NCBI GenBank assembly: GCA_026214975.1
Contig: CM047810.1
Coordinates: forward strand, 40,000,806 to 40,064,805
Length of the DNA: 64,000 bases
Direction: 5' to 3'
Origin: Gentiana macrophylla
Taxonomy: Eukaryota; Streptophyta; Magnoliopsida; Gentianales; Gentianaceae
Shown here one piece after another: positions 1 to 13,500 of the stretch; positions within the stretch are counted from its first letter, which is position 1; every line of letters starts with the position of its first letter. The notes under the pieces are model-generated. The model was not told the DNA's origin, did not search any database, and saw nothing but the letters and a program-made list of their open reading frames with translations. A program made the position numbers and the translations under genes.

Positions 1-950
1 ACTTCCATATTCGATGTTGATTTTGGGGATGTAAAGTTGATAGAAAAAGACAAGTGATACACGCTTGCTCTTGGACAATATGTTGATCTATTGGTTCTCT
101 ATAAAACAACCTAGTGTTTCGCTTGGTACCACAGAGGTTGGATATGTTCATTTGAGTAATTGTTATGCTCAACTTATGTGACTTAAACAACATCCACTTG
201 ATTTCAACAAGGACTACTATGTCTATCTTTTGTGATAGCACTCGTTCTATCCCTTTATCTCATAATCCTATCTTGTATTCCACAGCTACACACATAAACA
301 TCAGATATCTTTCCTGATAGATCATGTTGCTAATAACAACATTTCCATTGAACTTTGCTTTAAATTTGTCCCCCACTGAAAAACACATTGTATACTGGAA
401 AATGATTCAGGCAGTTGATCTCATCCATGAAACTAAATGGCAGAAACAAATAAACGTACATCAAAAATTGGGGGAAGTTTTAACCAGCAAATACATGAAA
501 AGAGTAACAAAAATAAAAATAAAAACGATGCTATACAAGATCAACAATAACAACGCTCAAGCCTTGTCCCCAGTAGGTGGAGGCTACATAAACATGTTGA
601 ACATTTTTTTTAAACTGATCAAAATTGTCCTAAAACATCACTACATTTCTACCACTAAAATAAAGGTTACAAGATCTTGAATAATGGTGGTGGGTTCAAG
701 AGGTTCCCCGGTTGGGAAGCAGCGATCAATATTCCCACTACTATAGTTGGCCCAATCTTTCCTGGCAAACCATAAAACAAAGGGATTATAAGCTGTTTAT
801 CATGCTGGCCTGCTTGAAAATTGTACGCGAGTAAATAAATCATCAAAAACAGGAAAAGTAAATGAAACTCAACAAGCGGGGTGGAAACATGTTCGATTGC
901 ATTTTAGGTACCACCATTAGGGAATTATTTGGGACCCAACAGGAGTTACT
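1..950. other. Flank with no recognised gene
   Basis: This AT-rich stretch lies beyond the 3' end of VIR. A 118-codon plus-strand open frame (324-680) has biased, low-complexity composition and resembles no family I know, so I do not call it a gene. The 3' UTR of VIR probably ends before or within it. Confidence 0.4.
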
Positions 951-1507
951 AGTTTTATTGAATTCTTTGTGATATATCCTTTCTTACAAGAACGTTGATT
1001 AATTGATCGCCTACCCTTCCTGGATTCACGCGACAGTTTACCCGCTTTTGAAGGAATAGATACGCCGAAGTGGATAACATGTCCCAAACGGATATGCCAA
1101 AACTTAGGAACTTCTGATGTACCCTTCCCCCCACCCCCACACTAATTACTCATCAATCGCCTTCCAAAAGTAGACCCCAAAAATCATGCTTATGTCTTTC
1201 CTCTTCTACTTAGCAGAATCAAGTGGCTCAAACCACCATCCACAAGATTTAATATTGCCAAGATTCACTGCCATGTTTGTGGTTTCCTGGACGCTTAAGT
1301 TTATTTCCTACTGGATATTGGAGAGTAAAGTTACAAATTCTTTAATATAACTTGAAAAGAAGAAAACCCATGATATCATCATGTTCTGCGAGCCACAAAA
1401 GCAAAAGCAGAGAGAGCAATAAGTGTTTGGCTTTGGATGTCAGGATTTTGTGTGCGACGGGATCGCTTTCTGTTATTAGCTTACAGTCTAACGTATTTTT
1501 CATATTC

Positions 1508-4500
1508 TTAGGCAGCAGTCAGTCTTTGCCTTGAAAAGGTGAAAAAAAAACACAGATATGACAACAGATAATGATCATACCTGAAGCATCTGCATCAACT
1601 TAGGATGTTGTTCCAAAAGCTGACAAAGTTTATCACGATCACTCAATAGCGACTGTAATGGCACAAAAATATAAGAAAAATAAATAAATAACATCAGCTG
1701 GACAAAAGGGTTCGAGCATGTGGTCTACATGACATCATCTATTGGCACAATAGAACTTACCTGTATGGCTTCCGGCGATCTAAAGAAATCATGCAAGGAC
1801 ATTCCGGAGTCCGATTGCTCCATTGTAGTGACTCCATGCTGCAGCTGTGGTTGGGTATTTTCCACTTGCGGTTGCAGACGTAGCAACGCAGTTTCCTGAG
1901 GTGGAGTCTGATAAAATATCTGAGCTGCAGACATATGAGGTGGTTGCAACATCTGCAATGATTGTCCTTGGAGTTGTAGGGGGGCTTGCAACAAAGACAC
2001 AGCTTGCTCTGACTGAAGTGAAGTGGGAATAAATGGCCTAGGATGCGAAGCAGTACGAGGAAGTAGAGGTGGCTGCAGAGGCTGCAATTGAGGAAGAGAT
2101 GGTGTAGAGTGGGGAGCAGGAAGGGAGATGGAAGAATTCTGGGAGAGTGTCGATAAGTTTTCTATATGATGTGGTGTTGAAGTTCCTGTGTACATATGCA
2201 TAGGTACTGAGATACCTCTATTGAAAAGCATTGGTGGTACCAAGAATTTGGGGCATAAGAAGTCAGCATGGTGGCTGAAGATGAATGTTTGCTCAATCGA
2301 ACATCACCAGAAGATGGTATGCTGTTTTGAATGTCATTACTGCTATGAACACCCTGACTGTGGCCTAAAGACTGGGATGTGTGATTCTTTGATGAGGTTA
2401 AACTAGCAGGATTCATTGAATAAGGGGGAGGTGTAGGAGGAAGTGGAGGTTGCAGCCTAGTAGATACAGCAGGTGAAGGAGATTTCCGAACATATTTGGA
2501 ATCCATACGGGGTCTCGCGCTGCCACTAGAACTGCTTGGGTACGCAGACAGAAAATCTGGCTGAACCAGAAAAATAACAATGTCAGTGATACCAAAGATG
2601 ACAAAAAGTAGCTTCCAAAAACAAAAACAAAAAAGTCAACGATAAACATTGTACTCACCCGAAAACCTGGAGGATACGTAGGTTGCAAATCTGCCACTGA
2701 GGTAATCAAAGGTGAAGAGTGGCTGACATTGGTCTCAGTGTTATGAGGAAAAGGTGTAATTAAAGGAGGCGGCGGTAAGGGAGGGAATGGAGGCTGATGC
2801 ACAGGTTTCTGGTCATAAAATCCTGAGAACCCACAGGGCGCGTGAGTGATAGAAGAACTTTGCGCCCCCACTTTCGAATATGGATGATGTGCAGTTGTCC
2901 AAGAATCACCAGGCAAGTGTGATGTACCCTTTGAATGAGGGGAAGCAGAAAACCCAGTACTTGCTACAACAGCAGAATCCAGCCCACCAGAAGGATTGAC
3001 CCTAAAGTTCTCTGAGGCATCAGATTGATCAGGAAACTTCTTTTCAGAAGAAACGCTTGGTTCACGTGTCAATAGGCCATACGGATGAGATACTGACATC
3101 CTCGAAGAGAAATCACTTGTGTTTTCTTCAATATTAGATGCCAAAGGCTGTGAAGATTGCCTGCCTACATTGACATCGTTCTCTGTCTCTGCAACAACCG
3201 AATGAGGAGAACCTTCTCCAACTACAACAGATGCAGGCTGTGGAAGATTATCATCAGGTTGTGGAAAAGGCAACTTGTCATCAGGATCAGATTCTCAGCA
3301 TCAAAAACAATATCAATTCCTTGAAGGTCGTCATCAAGATCGGGCTTCAGCTGCCGAGGTTCATTGGCATTCGCAGCATCTTTATTAGATTCGGGAGCTG
3401 ATTTCTTCACCTGCACAGTGGAATCAGTAACAGGCATCCCCACAGAATGCTGACGATCCTTTTGCCTAGCGATGAATTCATCAACATGAATGGATGGTGG
3501 CCTCCCGCTAGATCCTACACGAGGGAGTGTAATTACATTAGGATTTGAGCCATCAGCATTTCTTTCTCTAGCCACATAGTCATCCACATGCATAGAAGGT
3601 GGTCTGCTAGTGTTTGGCTTCCGCTGCCGGAATGCATCCCTCCTGGTAGGACCTGAAGGTGCAGGAGGCACTAAACCCCGTGTAGATTCACTAGAGACAA
3701 TTTCTCCTCTGCTACGCCTAATAGGCCCATCCACTGAAGGTGTCTTTCTCTTTGCAGAAACACCTGTCTGTGACAATCTATCACGGAGATTTTCAGGACA
3801 TTCCCATACAAATATGTCACCAAATTCACCCAATTGCTCTCTTCTTCGATCCGTTTAGCACTGTCATCCATAATCTTATGTATCCTTGAAGAAGAAACTG
3901 AAACAGATAAAGGAGAAGGCGGTAGAATACTAGCATCAATCTCATCATTTAAAGCCCCCGAAAATTTTTGTAACACAAGTAGCAGACTTTTTGCAGAATT
4001 TGTCACCTGCATGTCCATGATAACCAATGTTAGCAACCAATAAATGTCTAACCTATAAAGTACCCCCGTCCCATCCAAATAATCCATTATTAGTAGATGT
4101 GGCAATCAATGAAGGCCTTGCAACACCTGAACAATAACATGAAACCAAAGTTACAGGATAACTTGCCTCTGGCCCCAAATGATTTGCTCCTTCCTGTATG
4201 GATTTTATGCTATCATCAAAATAAACATCACTGGCGCTTCCATCATCAATAAATCCAAAAAGTCGCTTAACTGCTGCAACATTCTTCAAGTTTGGTCTAA
4301 AGAACAACATCATTGATCATCTGTAAGTATTACTTCAAGTCGTACAAAAATAAAAGGCATTGGCAGGTAGAAAAATTAGTTAACAAAGCTCTAGTTTACA
4401 CAAACTGAACCCCTATGGGTATAAAAAACCAGAACAAAAGATTTGTGCAGCATAGAATCTTGTTGAATATGTACTGTATAAATTGTAATGGTTTTTATTC

Positions 4501-7500
4501 TGTTCTGTTTATTATTATAGGCGCCGACCTGTTAGAAGGTTAAGGGGCTGTTTCTGGTTTCCTAGTTAGATAATACTCCTAGGCAGCTAGGTTACTTGGG
4601 CAAGGGGTTTCTATGTACTTCATTTGTCTCAAATTATAATTCCAATTAGCTTTTTACTTTCGTCTCATAACATAAGTCCATTTAGAATACCAATGAAACA
4701 TTTATTACATTTATCTTCCTTTTAATATATTCACCCACTTTTCACTACTTTACAACTATTGCATTAATGACAATCAAAGAGTACTTTAGGCTTTTATCAT
4801 TAAAAGTAATGACACTTCACCACTTTCTAAAACTTTGTAAAAGCTCCAAATGGACTTAGATTTTGAGACAGAGGGGTATTATAAAAGGCCAGCATTTGTG
4901 GATAACAAAATTCAGAAAATTCTCCTATTATTTTTCACATAGTAATAGAGCCATCTTCAAAGAAAAATCCTAAACCCTAGTCTCCTCCCATAGCCACTGC
5001 AATGTCTGTCTAACAGAGCTCCACCACAATCGGTGGGACTTCTTCCGGAGGAGTCCGCCCCAACGAAGAAGACAGCAGCGAACGCCACTACGATTTTTCC
5101 TACTACTAGACGATTGACAGGCAAGAATTATCTCGAGTGGGCTCAACCCGTGAAACTCGCGATCGACGGAAAGGGGAAGCAGAGCTTTCTCATTGGCGAT
5201 GCCAAGATGCCGACCGCTGATGATCTTTGAAATCTGAAAATTCCTCGGTAATGGCATGGCTCATAAATTCAATGAAACCAGCCATTGCAAGGCCTCGTAT
5301 GTTTCTTCCTACAGCCACAGATATATGGGAGGATATGAAAGAGATGTATTCAGACATTGAAAATTCATCCCAGATATGTGAGCTTAAGACAAGATTGTGG
5401 AATCTCACAAGTAGGAATCCAAGGATGTTACGCGATACTCAGAATGAGATAGTAACCCTATGGCAAGATATGGATATGTGCCATGATGATACATGGGATT
5501 GTCTGGGTGACAGCTTGAAGTTCAGAGAAAGAGAAGAAACGAGAGAGCCTCGCTCCTAGCAAGCCTCACACAAGACCAAGATGAGGTAAAAGGAGAATTA
5601 TTGGTAGAAAACCTTGTATTGGTTAGCCTAATACTATGATAAAGAGTTAGGTTAGTGCTGCCATTTACTTTTCTTCATGTTGAAGACAGCATTACAGGTG
5701 TATTAAATGCTTTGTCTCTTCTGTCTTTAGTAAAGGTTGTTCAGCTGCTAATCCTAAATATATACAGCTTGTATATCGTAGCTTCACATATGAATAATAA
5801 GTTTATTCTTTCTCTCTTGTTCTTAATCCTATTCGGTTTTACTCTATTCTACAGTAACAATTAAAACAACCGAGTAAACTTCTAAATTCTCAAATTGCGC
5901 CTAACAAAAAATCCTACTTGATTCAATGTTGACTCAGGTAAATACTCCCTCCAATCTTTGCTCAAACACAGTGATTGAGTGTGTTGGATTGCTGATTCAG
6001 GGACAACAGATTATGACTGGAAACGCTGCTCTATTCTCATAGTATAAACCATGTGCAAGGAATACCTATGTGAGATTGGCGGATGGATCCAGCTCGACTA
6101 TTGTTCACATTGAATCCATCCCAATTTCACCATCACTTTAAAAAATATCCTTCATGTTCCAAATTTAGCCAGTAATCTTCTCTCTATTTTAGACTCACCT
6201 CGGATGAAAAGGATGTGGTTAATTTTACTGATTCTGATTGTGTTTTTCAAGATATAAACTTGGGGAAGACGATTGGCAAGTTTAGAGTAGAGGGGGAGGA
6301 CTTAATGTTTTGGATCAGAACTTCGTACCAGATGAGAGAAATCGCCGAAGTAATTGTTATCAATCAGTTGTTTCGAATGATCAGAATGAAAATTTTACTA
6401 TTCATAATTGATTATGCCACCCTAGCTTTATTTATGAGTAATTGTACCCGGAATTGTTCTTGAATAAAAGATTGAAAAAAATTCAATGTGAAGTGCGTGA
6501 GTTGTCTAAGAAGCGTAGAAGTTATTATCCCCTCAAGCTACTAAACCGACTAAGGCCTTTACACTGATTCATGGTGATGTCTGGGGACCTTCTAGGTTAA
6601 AAGCTTGACTGGGAAAGTATGGCGTGTTACTTTAATATATGAGTATACTAGGGTGTCTTGGGCCTGTGTTAAAAGAAAAATCTTGTTGACATGTGTGTCT
6701 TTAGCATAGTCTTTAGCTTCGTCTAATCTATGTTTTAATCTGATTTATCGTGTTTTTCTTATTAGGATTAGTCTGAGTCCGTTTTTACTGGTTCATAAGC
6801 CTTATGCAACTAGCGTATCTAGCGGTTATAAAGATTGTGTATATATTTGTTGGAAACTTATTGTAGGAAGTAAAAGTTGTATGGCGGTCCTGTTTAGTAT
6901 TATTGTTTGTAGTCGGCTTAAGCTAGGGTTTAGCTAATTATTATTTAGTGAGTGTTATTCTCTGATTTACCCTTTATTATGTAATAATAAGGTGTTTCCT
7001 AGGCACCAAGTTAGAGTAAGACGGCTATTGCAACCTATTTAAGCAGTCTGTATTCTCCTCAATTTTATATAATAAATTATTTATCTTTTCAGTGAATTTC
7101 TACATGGTATCAGAGCCATGGTTTTCTATGTCTTAAAGCATTCGGTAACAGCCATGATGGACTATAAGGCTGCCATGGCTGGTGAACGAACACCCACGTC
7201 CTCAGAGGTTTCGTTGCATTCAGCTGGAGGATGGATTTCGCAAACGAGGAGAAATCGGTGGCTTCACCCTCTCTTTCTATGATTCTACTGTCAACAAGAA
7301 AGCTCGCAGGAAAAAAAACCATCTCGAATGGGCACAGTCAAACTTGTCAATGACGGTAAGGGAAGTTAGGCTATCTGACCAGCGATGCCAAAGAACCCGG
7401 TCCAGACGATCTCAGGTTAAAGGTCGGGAAGTCAGAAAATTCCATGGTGATGGCTTGGCTAATCAGATCGATGGATTCAGCTACTGCCCGACCCCACATT

Positions 7501-10500
7501 TTCTTGCCTACCGCTAAGGATATATTGGTAGCAGTAAAGGAGATGTATTCAGATTTGGAGAACTCTTCCCAGATCTATGAATCAAAAATAAAACTCTTGG
7601 CAATGAAACAAGGATCGAAAGATGGTACGGCTCATTAAAACAAAATTGTCATCTTATGGCAAGAGATATGTGCCATGTGGATGAATGGAGTTGTGCTACT
7701 GATAGCATTACGTTTCAAAACGAGAAGAAAACGAGAGAGTCTACCCGTTTCTGGCAGGTCTTAATTCGGATCTTGATGAGGTGAGACGCAGAATCTTGGG
7801 GGGGGAAGCCTCTGCCATCCTTGCGTGAAGTCTTCTCAGAAGCGAGGCATGGGGAAACTAGAAAACGTGTGATGTACAAGGAAGATCAAGGGGAACCAGA
7901 ATCATCTGCCTTGGCAGTGGGGATGTTTGACAACAATAAGAACTTGAAGCATAAACCGAGGTGTGAGCATTGCAAGAAAACTGGACATACTCGAGACGCA
8001 TGCTAGGAAATACATGGGAGGCCAGCATGGAGGTCTAAAAATTCAGGACAGCAAGGTGATTATGGGAAGGTGAATATGGTCTCATCTGATCAAGGGTAGT
8101 CGTCTCAGACTTGGTTGGTTCCTTTCACAAAGGATCATCTGGAGCATCTAGCTAAACTTTTGGGTAATCCGGTTCTACCAAGTCCTAGCCCAATTTGTTC
8201 CTTCGTTCAGTCAGGTAAACTATCTTTAATAGCCTTGTCATAAACTAACCATACAGACTGTTGGATAATCGAGAATGTGGGGCAAATGAACATATGACTG
8301 GTGCTTCAGAATTATTTTCCAGTTACACTCCTTGTGCTGAAAATCAAAAAGTCAGATTGGCGGATGGATCATATTCTGTCATTGCTGGGATGGGATCCAT
8401 CCTACCATTGTCTTGAAAAATGTCCTACATGTTTCTAGTTTATCCTGGAATCTTTTATTTGTTTATAGATTTACCTCCGATGAGGGGTGTACTGAGCTTT
8501 TTTTTTCTTTAAGTGAACCCACGGGAAAAAAAACAGAGGTATTAAAAAATTGGTACAAACCGAGACCGTTTTTGCTAAGACAGGGAAACATGGACACGCT
8601 TATCGGAAAGAGGATCCCAGCTACTTTGAGATGATTTCTTATGCTCGTTATGATATTTCATAATGACATTTCGTTGTATCAATACTATTTTTTATCTTTA
8701 AAGGTCCAACACAGCAATCTTCAAATAGCACAGGTAAGCACCACAACAATTTATAACAGAAAAACTACTGTCATCATCTCTTCGATAAACAGAAAAAGAA
8801 AAATGTTTGTTCCACAACGAAATAATCACAGCAAAATGTCACAACATGCTTTTACATACATCAGTCATTTGCCTAAATGAGATTTAAGCACCTCATATTC
8901 ATTTTAAGGTTATGTCTTCATATGTATGGTATGAATATTATTTAAAAGTATACGTAACCTTATAAGCATTTTAAATTTAATTTAAAACATACAATGCATA
9001 CACATGTTCTTTTCTTTCGCTGTGTTTATTTAAGTTATAAAATAAAATAAAGTAAAAATAAAAATAAAAACTCCAAACCTTTTATAGGTTAAAGTTAGGC
9101 ATCTTAGCAACAGAACAAGACTTCATGCCTAACACGATTGTTGAGACGACGACGGCAACAAGACAACAACAACAAAAATTACACAAGAAGGGTCAGTACC
9201 TTTTCCCATCCATGCAGAAAAGCAAAGCCCCTGATGATAATAAACCAATAGCATCAGCAGTGTTTACAAGCGGAACATCTCTTGTGCCAATAGATCTCAG
9301 TAATCTAGTCCAGCATGATTGCAAAGGAGGACACCCTTCCCTCCAATCCCAAGCGATAAAATTCTTGAGAGCCCCATCAACTACACGATCACTTGGTTCC
9401 CAAACCTCAACAAAGATTGACAACAAAGCTTTTTTACCTTCAGGAGTTGAGCCCAGCTCACTGAACGCAGATAGACAGGCAAGCAGTTCCTTTCCAATTG
9501 GCAAAACCTAAAATCATCGGCAACAATGTCATTAAGAATGATATACTTGGATAAACTTTAAACTATAAAGACTTATCTAAATGTTCCCAAAGTCCCCCAA
9601 AACGCTATATTTCAACAAAGGCCTACGCATATAAAGAGCAGTAGGTAACTCACAACAAAACAATAATTGTAGAGTTCCATTCCTATTTTAATTCTTTGTC
9701 AAAAAATGAATGTTTTTCCAGGAGCACTTTAGCACCAAATGCTGCTATTTACTCTCTAAGCAGCCTATCACTCAAGAAGACTTGGACATCTCAAACTACT
9801 GCAGGAAAAAGTGCAATGTAAATATAGCTGTGTTGAATTATCAAAAGTTCAAGTTGTTGGGGAGGTGAGTAATATACATATTTAAACAACAAACTTCAAT
9901 ACGCCCTCTCATGTGTGTATCGAAAAGGATCCTGGGTCAACGTGACACAAAGACAAATAAACGCCATACAAAGCCAATAAAGAGGCCCAACACTTGGACA
10001 ACATAAATTGGGTTTGAAGTGAAGATATAGAGGCTTGAACTCATGACATATTGTTCTGATACCATGTTGAGTTATCATCTCACCCACAAACGTAAGCTGT
10101 TTGAGGATGCAAGTAATGCACATATTTAAACACGACGAACTTTAATTTGTTCCTTGCGTAGTTAGCTAAAAACATAAAAGGAACAAAACCAAGAGAAGAA
10201 ATTGTTGTATTGGGGAAAACTCAGAAGACATTTTAAATAATAAAAGAATGGAAACTGCATGTGTTTGTTCAGCGCACAAAGTATTGCATAATTTTCCGAT
10301 GCAAATGGTGGTTATATTTCCCATTGATAAGCTTCGGAAAAGAACTATGCCCACAAACCAAAGACCTTACCTGAATCAATCTAAGTAGATGTTGCAAAAT
10401 CAAGAAACATTCACCATCCAACCAGTTTCCAGCAACCTTCCTGTAAAGCCGACAAGAGGGTGTTTTTAAATCAACTGACTCCAAAACCGCAGCTCTAGTA

Positions 10501-13500
10501 GAATAGACATGCAGTTGCAAAGTAATGTAAGACATATTTTAACCTGTCAAATGTTCCAGGAGATAGCAAATGTGTACGAGAACTGCAAATTAGTGCTATA
10601 GACTTGCATACAGGGATGCACCAAACAAGACTGGAAATTTTGTATTTAGCATTGTGCCTGTCTTCAGTAAACTGCTTAGTATCTGAAGTCATAGCTGCGA
10701 ACAGATTTCAAGAACTTTGACAAATACTTGGATGCGATTCTCCATCAATATCAATGACTAGAAAAAGAAAACCAGGTAAACATGATATGAAATCAGTGAG
10801 ATCAATATCAGCATTTTAGCAGCCACGCATATCAGAAAGGGAACATTGAAAGGGAATATGATGCAACCTTTGCACGTGGATGCTCCAATAAGATAGCAAG
10901 AAAATCAAGAAGTCGGTTAATCTGCAGAAAACCAAGGCATCAAAAAGCAGGATGAAATCATGTCTATTAAAGCAACAGATACCACAAGGATTCCAAAACA
11001 AACAAATATCACAGAGATAGTAACATTTAGCTAAATTGTATCACCTTGTATGAATCGGCATCTGATAATGGCGACGGACCAGAAAGGTGATCTGAGATCC
11101 AAGAAATGATAGGTCGTAGAAGGGCTGAAGCATTATCAGAACTGAGGCAAGCGATACGAATAATGAACACCCGAATCATATCTTGATGACAACCAATGTC
11201 TAGCAACAATGATCAAAAATTAATAACCGTTGTCTTAAAAGAGAGTTCACAGATGCACATATTGGACTGTCCACATATATTAACACAAGCCAGACAGAAA
11301 GTAAAGTTATCAAACATATTCAAGAGCAAATCACCTACACTGAGAGCACAATGCAAAATAATTTGAGCAAATTTATCAAGATGGAGTGTCAGCTGGCCCA
11401 GCAGCTTCTCAGAATGCCCTTTCTGCAAATACCAGCAGATATCTCTTTCTTTCTGAGGCCCTAATAATGTGCCTGCAGCAAATTCTCTGACTACACTCAA
11501 TGTTGGGATGCCATTCTTCCACCGCCCAAAACCTTCTCCCGGAAAAAGATCATTCTGATCATGCAACAAATTCATCAACGGCAAGAACCAGTAAATTAGA
11601 CCACAAAAGGGAACATTCAACACAAACGATGCATTCAAAAAGTAACCTACCAATAAACTAAAGAAGCTACACATGTCCTTTGGACCCAGCACCAAAAGTG
11701 AAGTTGCTTGAAGATTCTCAAGTAGAAAATGGAATAGGCCAGGTGTCCAACCATATACTGGCCAGCAGGCTAAAGCCGATGCAACAAGATGGCAACAGCT
11801 TCATACCCAAGAGCAGACTCTGGGCAAGGATAAGACAAATCAAAAGCGCTAGCGGCTAACTTGGGGCTGCACACAGAAGAGAGTTAATTTGATTAGATAC
11901 ATAAAAGCAGTAGTTATTTGAGGGAAATGAAAATTTCACAATACCTCACTTCTCGATGCAATTGTAAAAGAGCATTAACTAACTTTGTATTCCTGTGCTG
12001 CTCCTGGGACTCCTGCACATGAGACATAGGATTATCACCAAAGAGAAAAACAGTACTTAAAACTGTCGAAGAACAAGCACAGCACATTAACTGGGGATAA
12101 ACGAATTAAGCAAACTCTCCATGGTAAACACATGAGTACAAACAGAGAAGTACTACAGAAGCACAAACCTCTAGTTTATGCAATAAATTAACCAATAGCA
12201 CCAAAGCAGGAATTAGTAGACCAATTAGGCTTTCTTGTTCCGCCCCCAGCAGTAGTTCTGAAGTAGCATTGCCCTCACCCCTTCATCTACCAGGTAATCT
12301 GCATTAGAGGACATTAAAAGTCAGCTGTGTATTCAGCGAAAAAAAAATCAGCAAAAGATATGTAGCATAATGACCGGAATGAGTGTGTTCAGAAATCGAA
12401 ACAAAAGGTCAGCCGCAGAGCAGACATGTTGAAATTGACTGGGGAAAAAATGTAAGTGAAAATCAGGGGTAAAACTGATACTCAAGACAGAAAACTAGAC
12501 ACAGGCTAAGAGGAAAGCACCACAACTCAGGAGAGAAGCATGAATAGAGAATTTTCCTGAATACACTGATTTATTTTACTATAAATAAGTTCAAGACATG
12601 GACTCTTAAATAGACAGCACATATCTCAAAGGAGACGAGGCATATGGACGAAGAATTGGTAATAGAACAATACAAGTCGTTTACACATATTTCACCCTCC
12701 CAAACCAATATGACAGACTAGAGCATATTTGTACTAAGCTTGATCCAAAACAATTATTAAAGAAGTCAAGACCTAACACATAGAACTATAGAATCTTTTA
12801 GGACTTGCAATTGTTATCCATGTTATACATCATATTAAGTATTATAGTGTCATTTCATTCATAAAATGGACGAATTTAATACTAACCATAGGTGTTAGAG
12901 GACCTCTCTAGCATCATTTTGCAGTTTATCAAAACCGCATGGACAACCATCACAGCACCTTCAGCATAAAGAGAAACACCAACAGCCTTCACACACCAGT
13001 ACAAAAAATGATAACAATGATTTGTTAGCACAAAAATACAAGAAGCTGAGATACCAGTTAACATAATTAAACAGTTGTGTCATACTGAATTGTCTGAGAT
13101 GAATGCCAAAATCCAGAATGCCGTGGTTAGCTGAACAATAGCAGAATCCTCAAGGCTAACACCAGGAAAGTCCTTTTCAGTAATGCGTTTCCCAAGAAGA
13201 TTATCAATGACATTACCATCAGAACTGTTGGAAGATTCCCCGACAACATTTTCCACATCCATCATATCTGATGACAAAATACTTGTTGAGGCCATATGTG
13301 CGTCTCCACCAGAAGCTAGTAAAGCAGCATAACGCAGCAAACCAATAGCTCCATTTCTATGGTAAACTACGCCAGCATCTATCCACTCCAGAAGTCGTGC
13401 AGGAGCATCTTTTTTGTTGGAACCAGGAAAAGAAGAATTCAACGCCTTATGAAGTTCACTGGCATTGTGAATCCAAGAGCTCAAAGAAGAAGCAGGCAAA

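Larger units (their letters stand above)
4297..9199 (-). other. Large VIR intron (4.9 kb) hosting retroelements
   Basis: This intron separates the exons 9507-9200 and 4296-2659, whose phases join to an AG|A arginine codon. It holds a Stowaway MITE and two decayed plus-strand copia elements, in antisense to VIR. The rest, including 8640-9190, is AT-rich with no recognisable coding. Confidence 0.85.

Noticed and set aside
324..680. 118-codon open frame
   Set aside because: Low-complexity, no family resemblance, no splice or promoter context. Likely chance in AT-rich DNA.
7105..7117. tRNA-like string TGGTATCAGAGCC (also at 53016 and 37437)
   Set aside because: It is the primer-binding site complementary to initiator tRNA-Met next to LTRs. 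No cloverleaf surrounds it.
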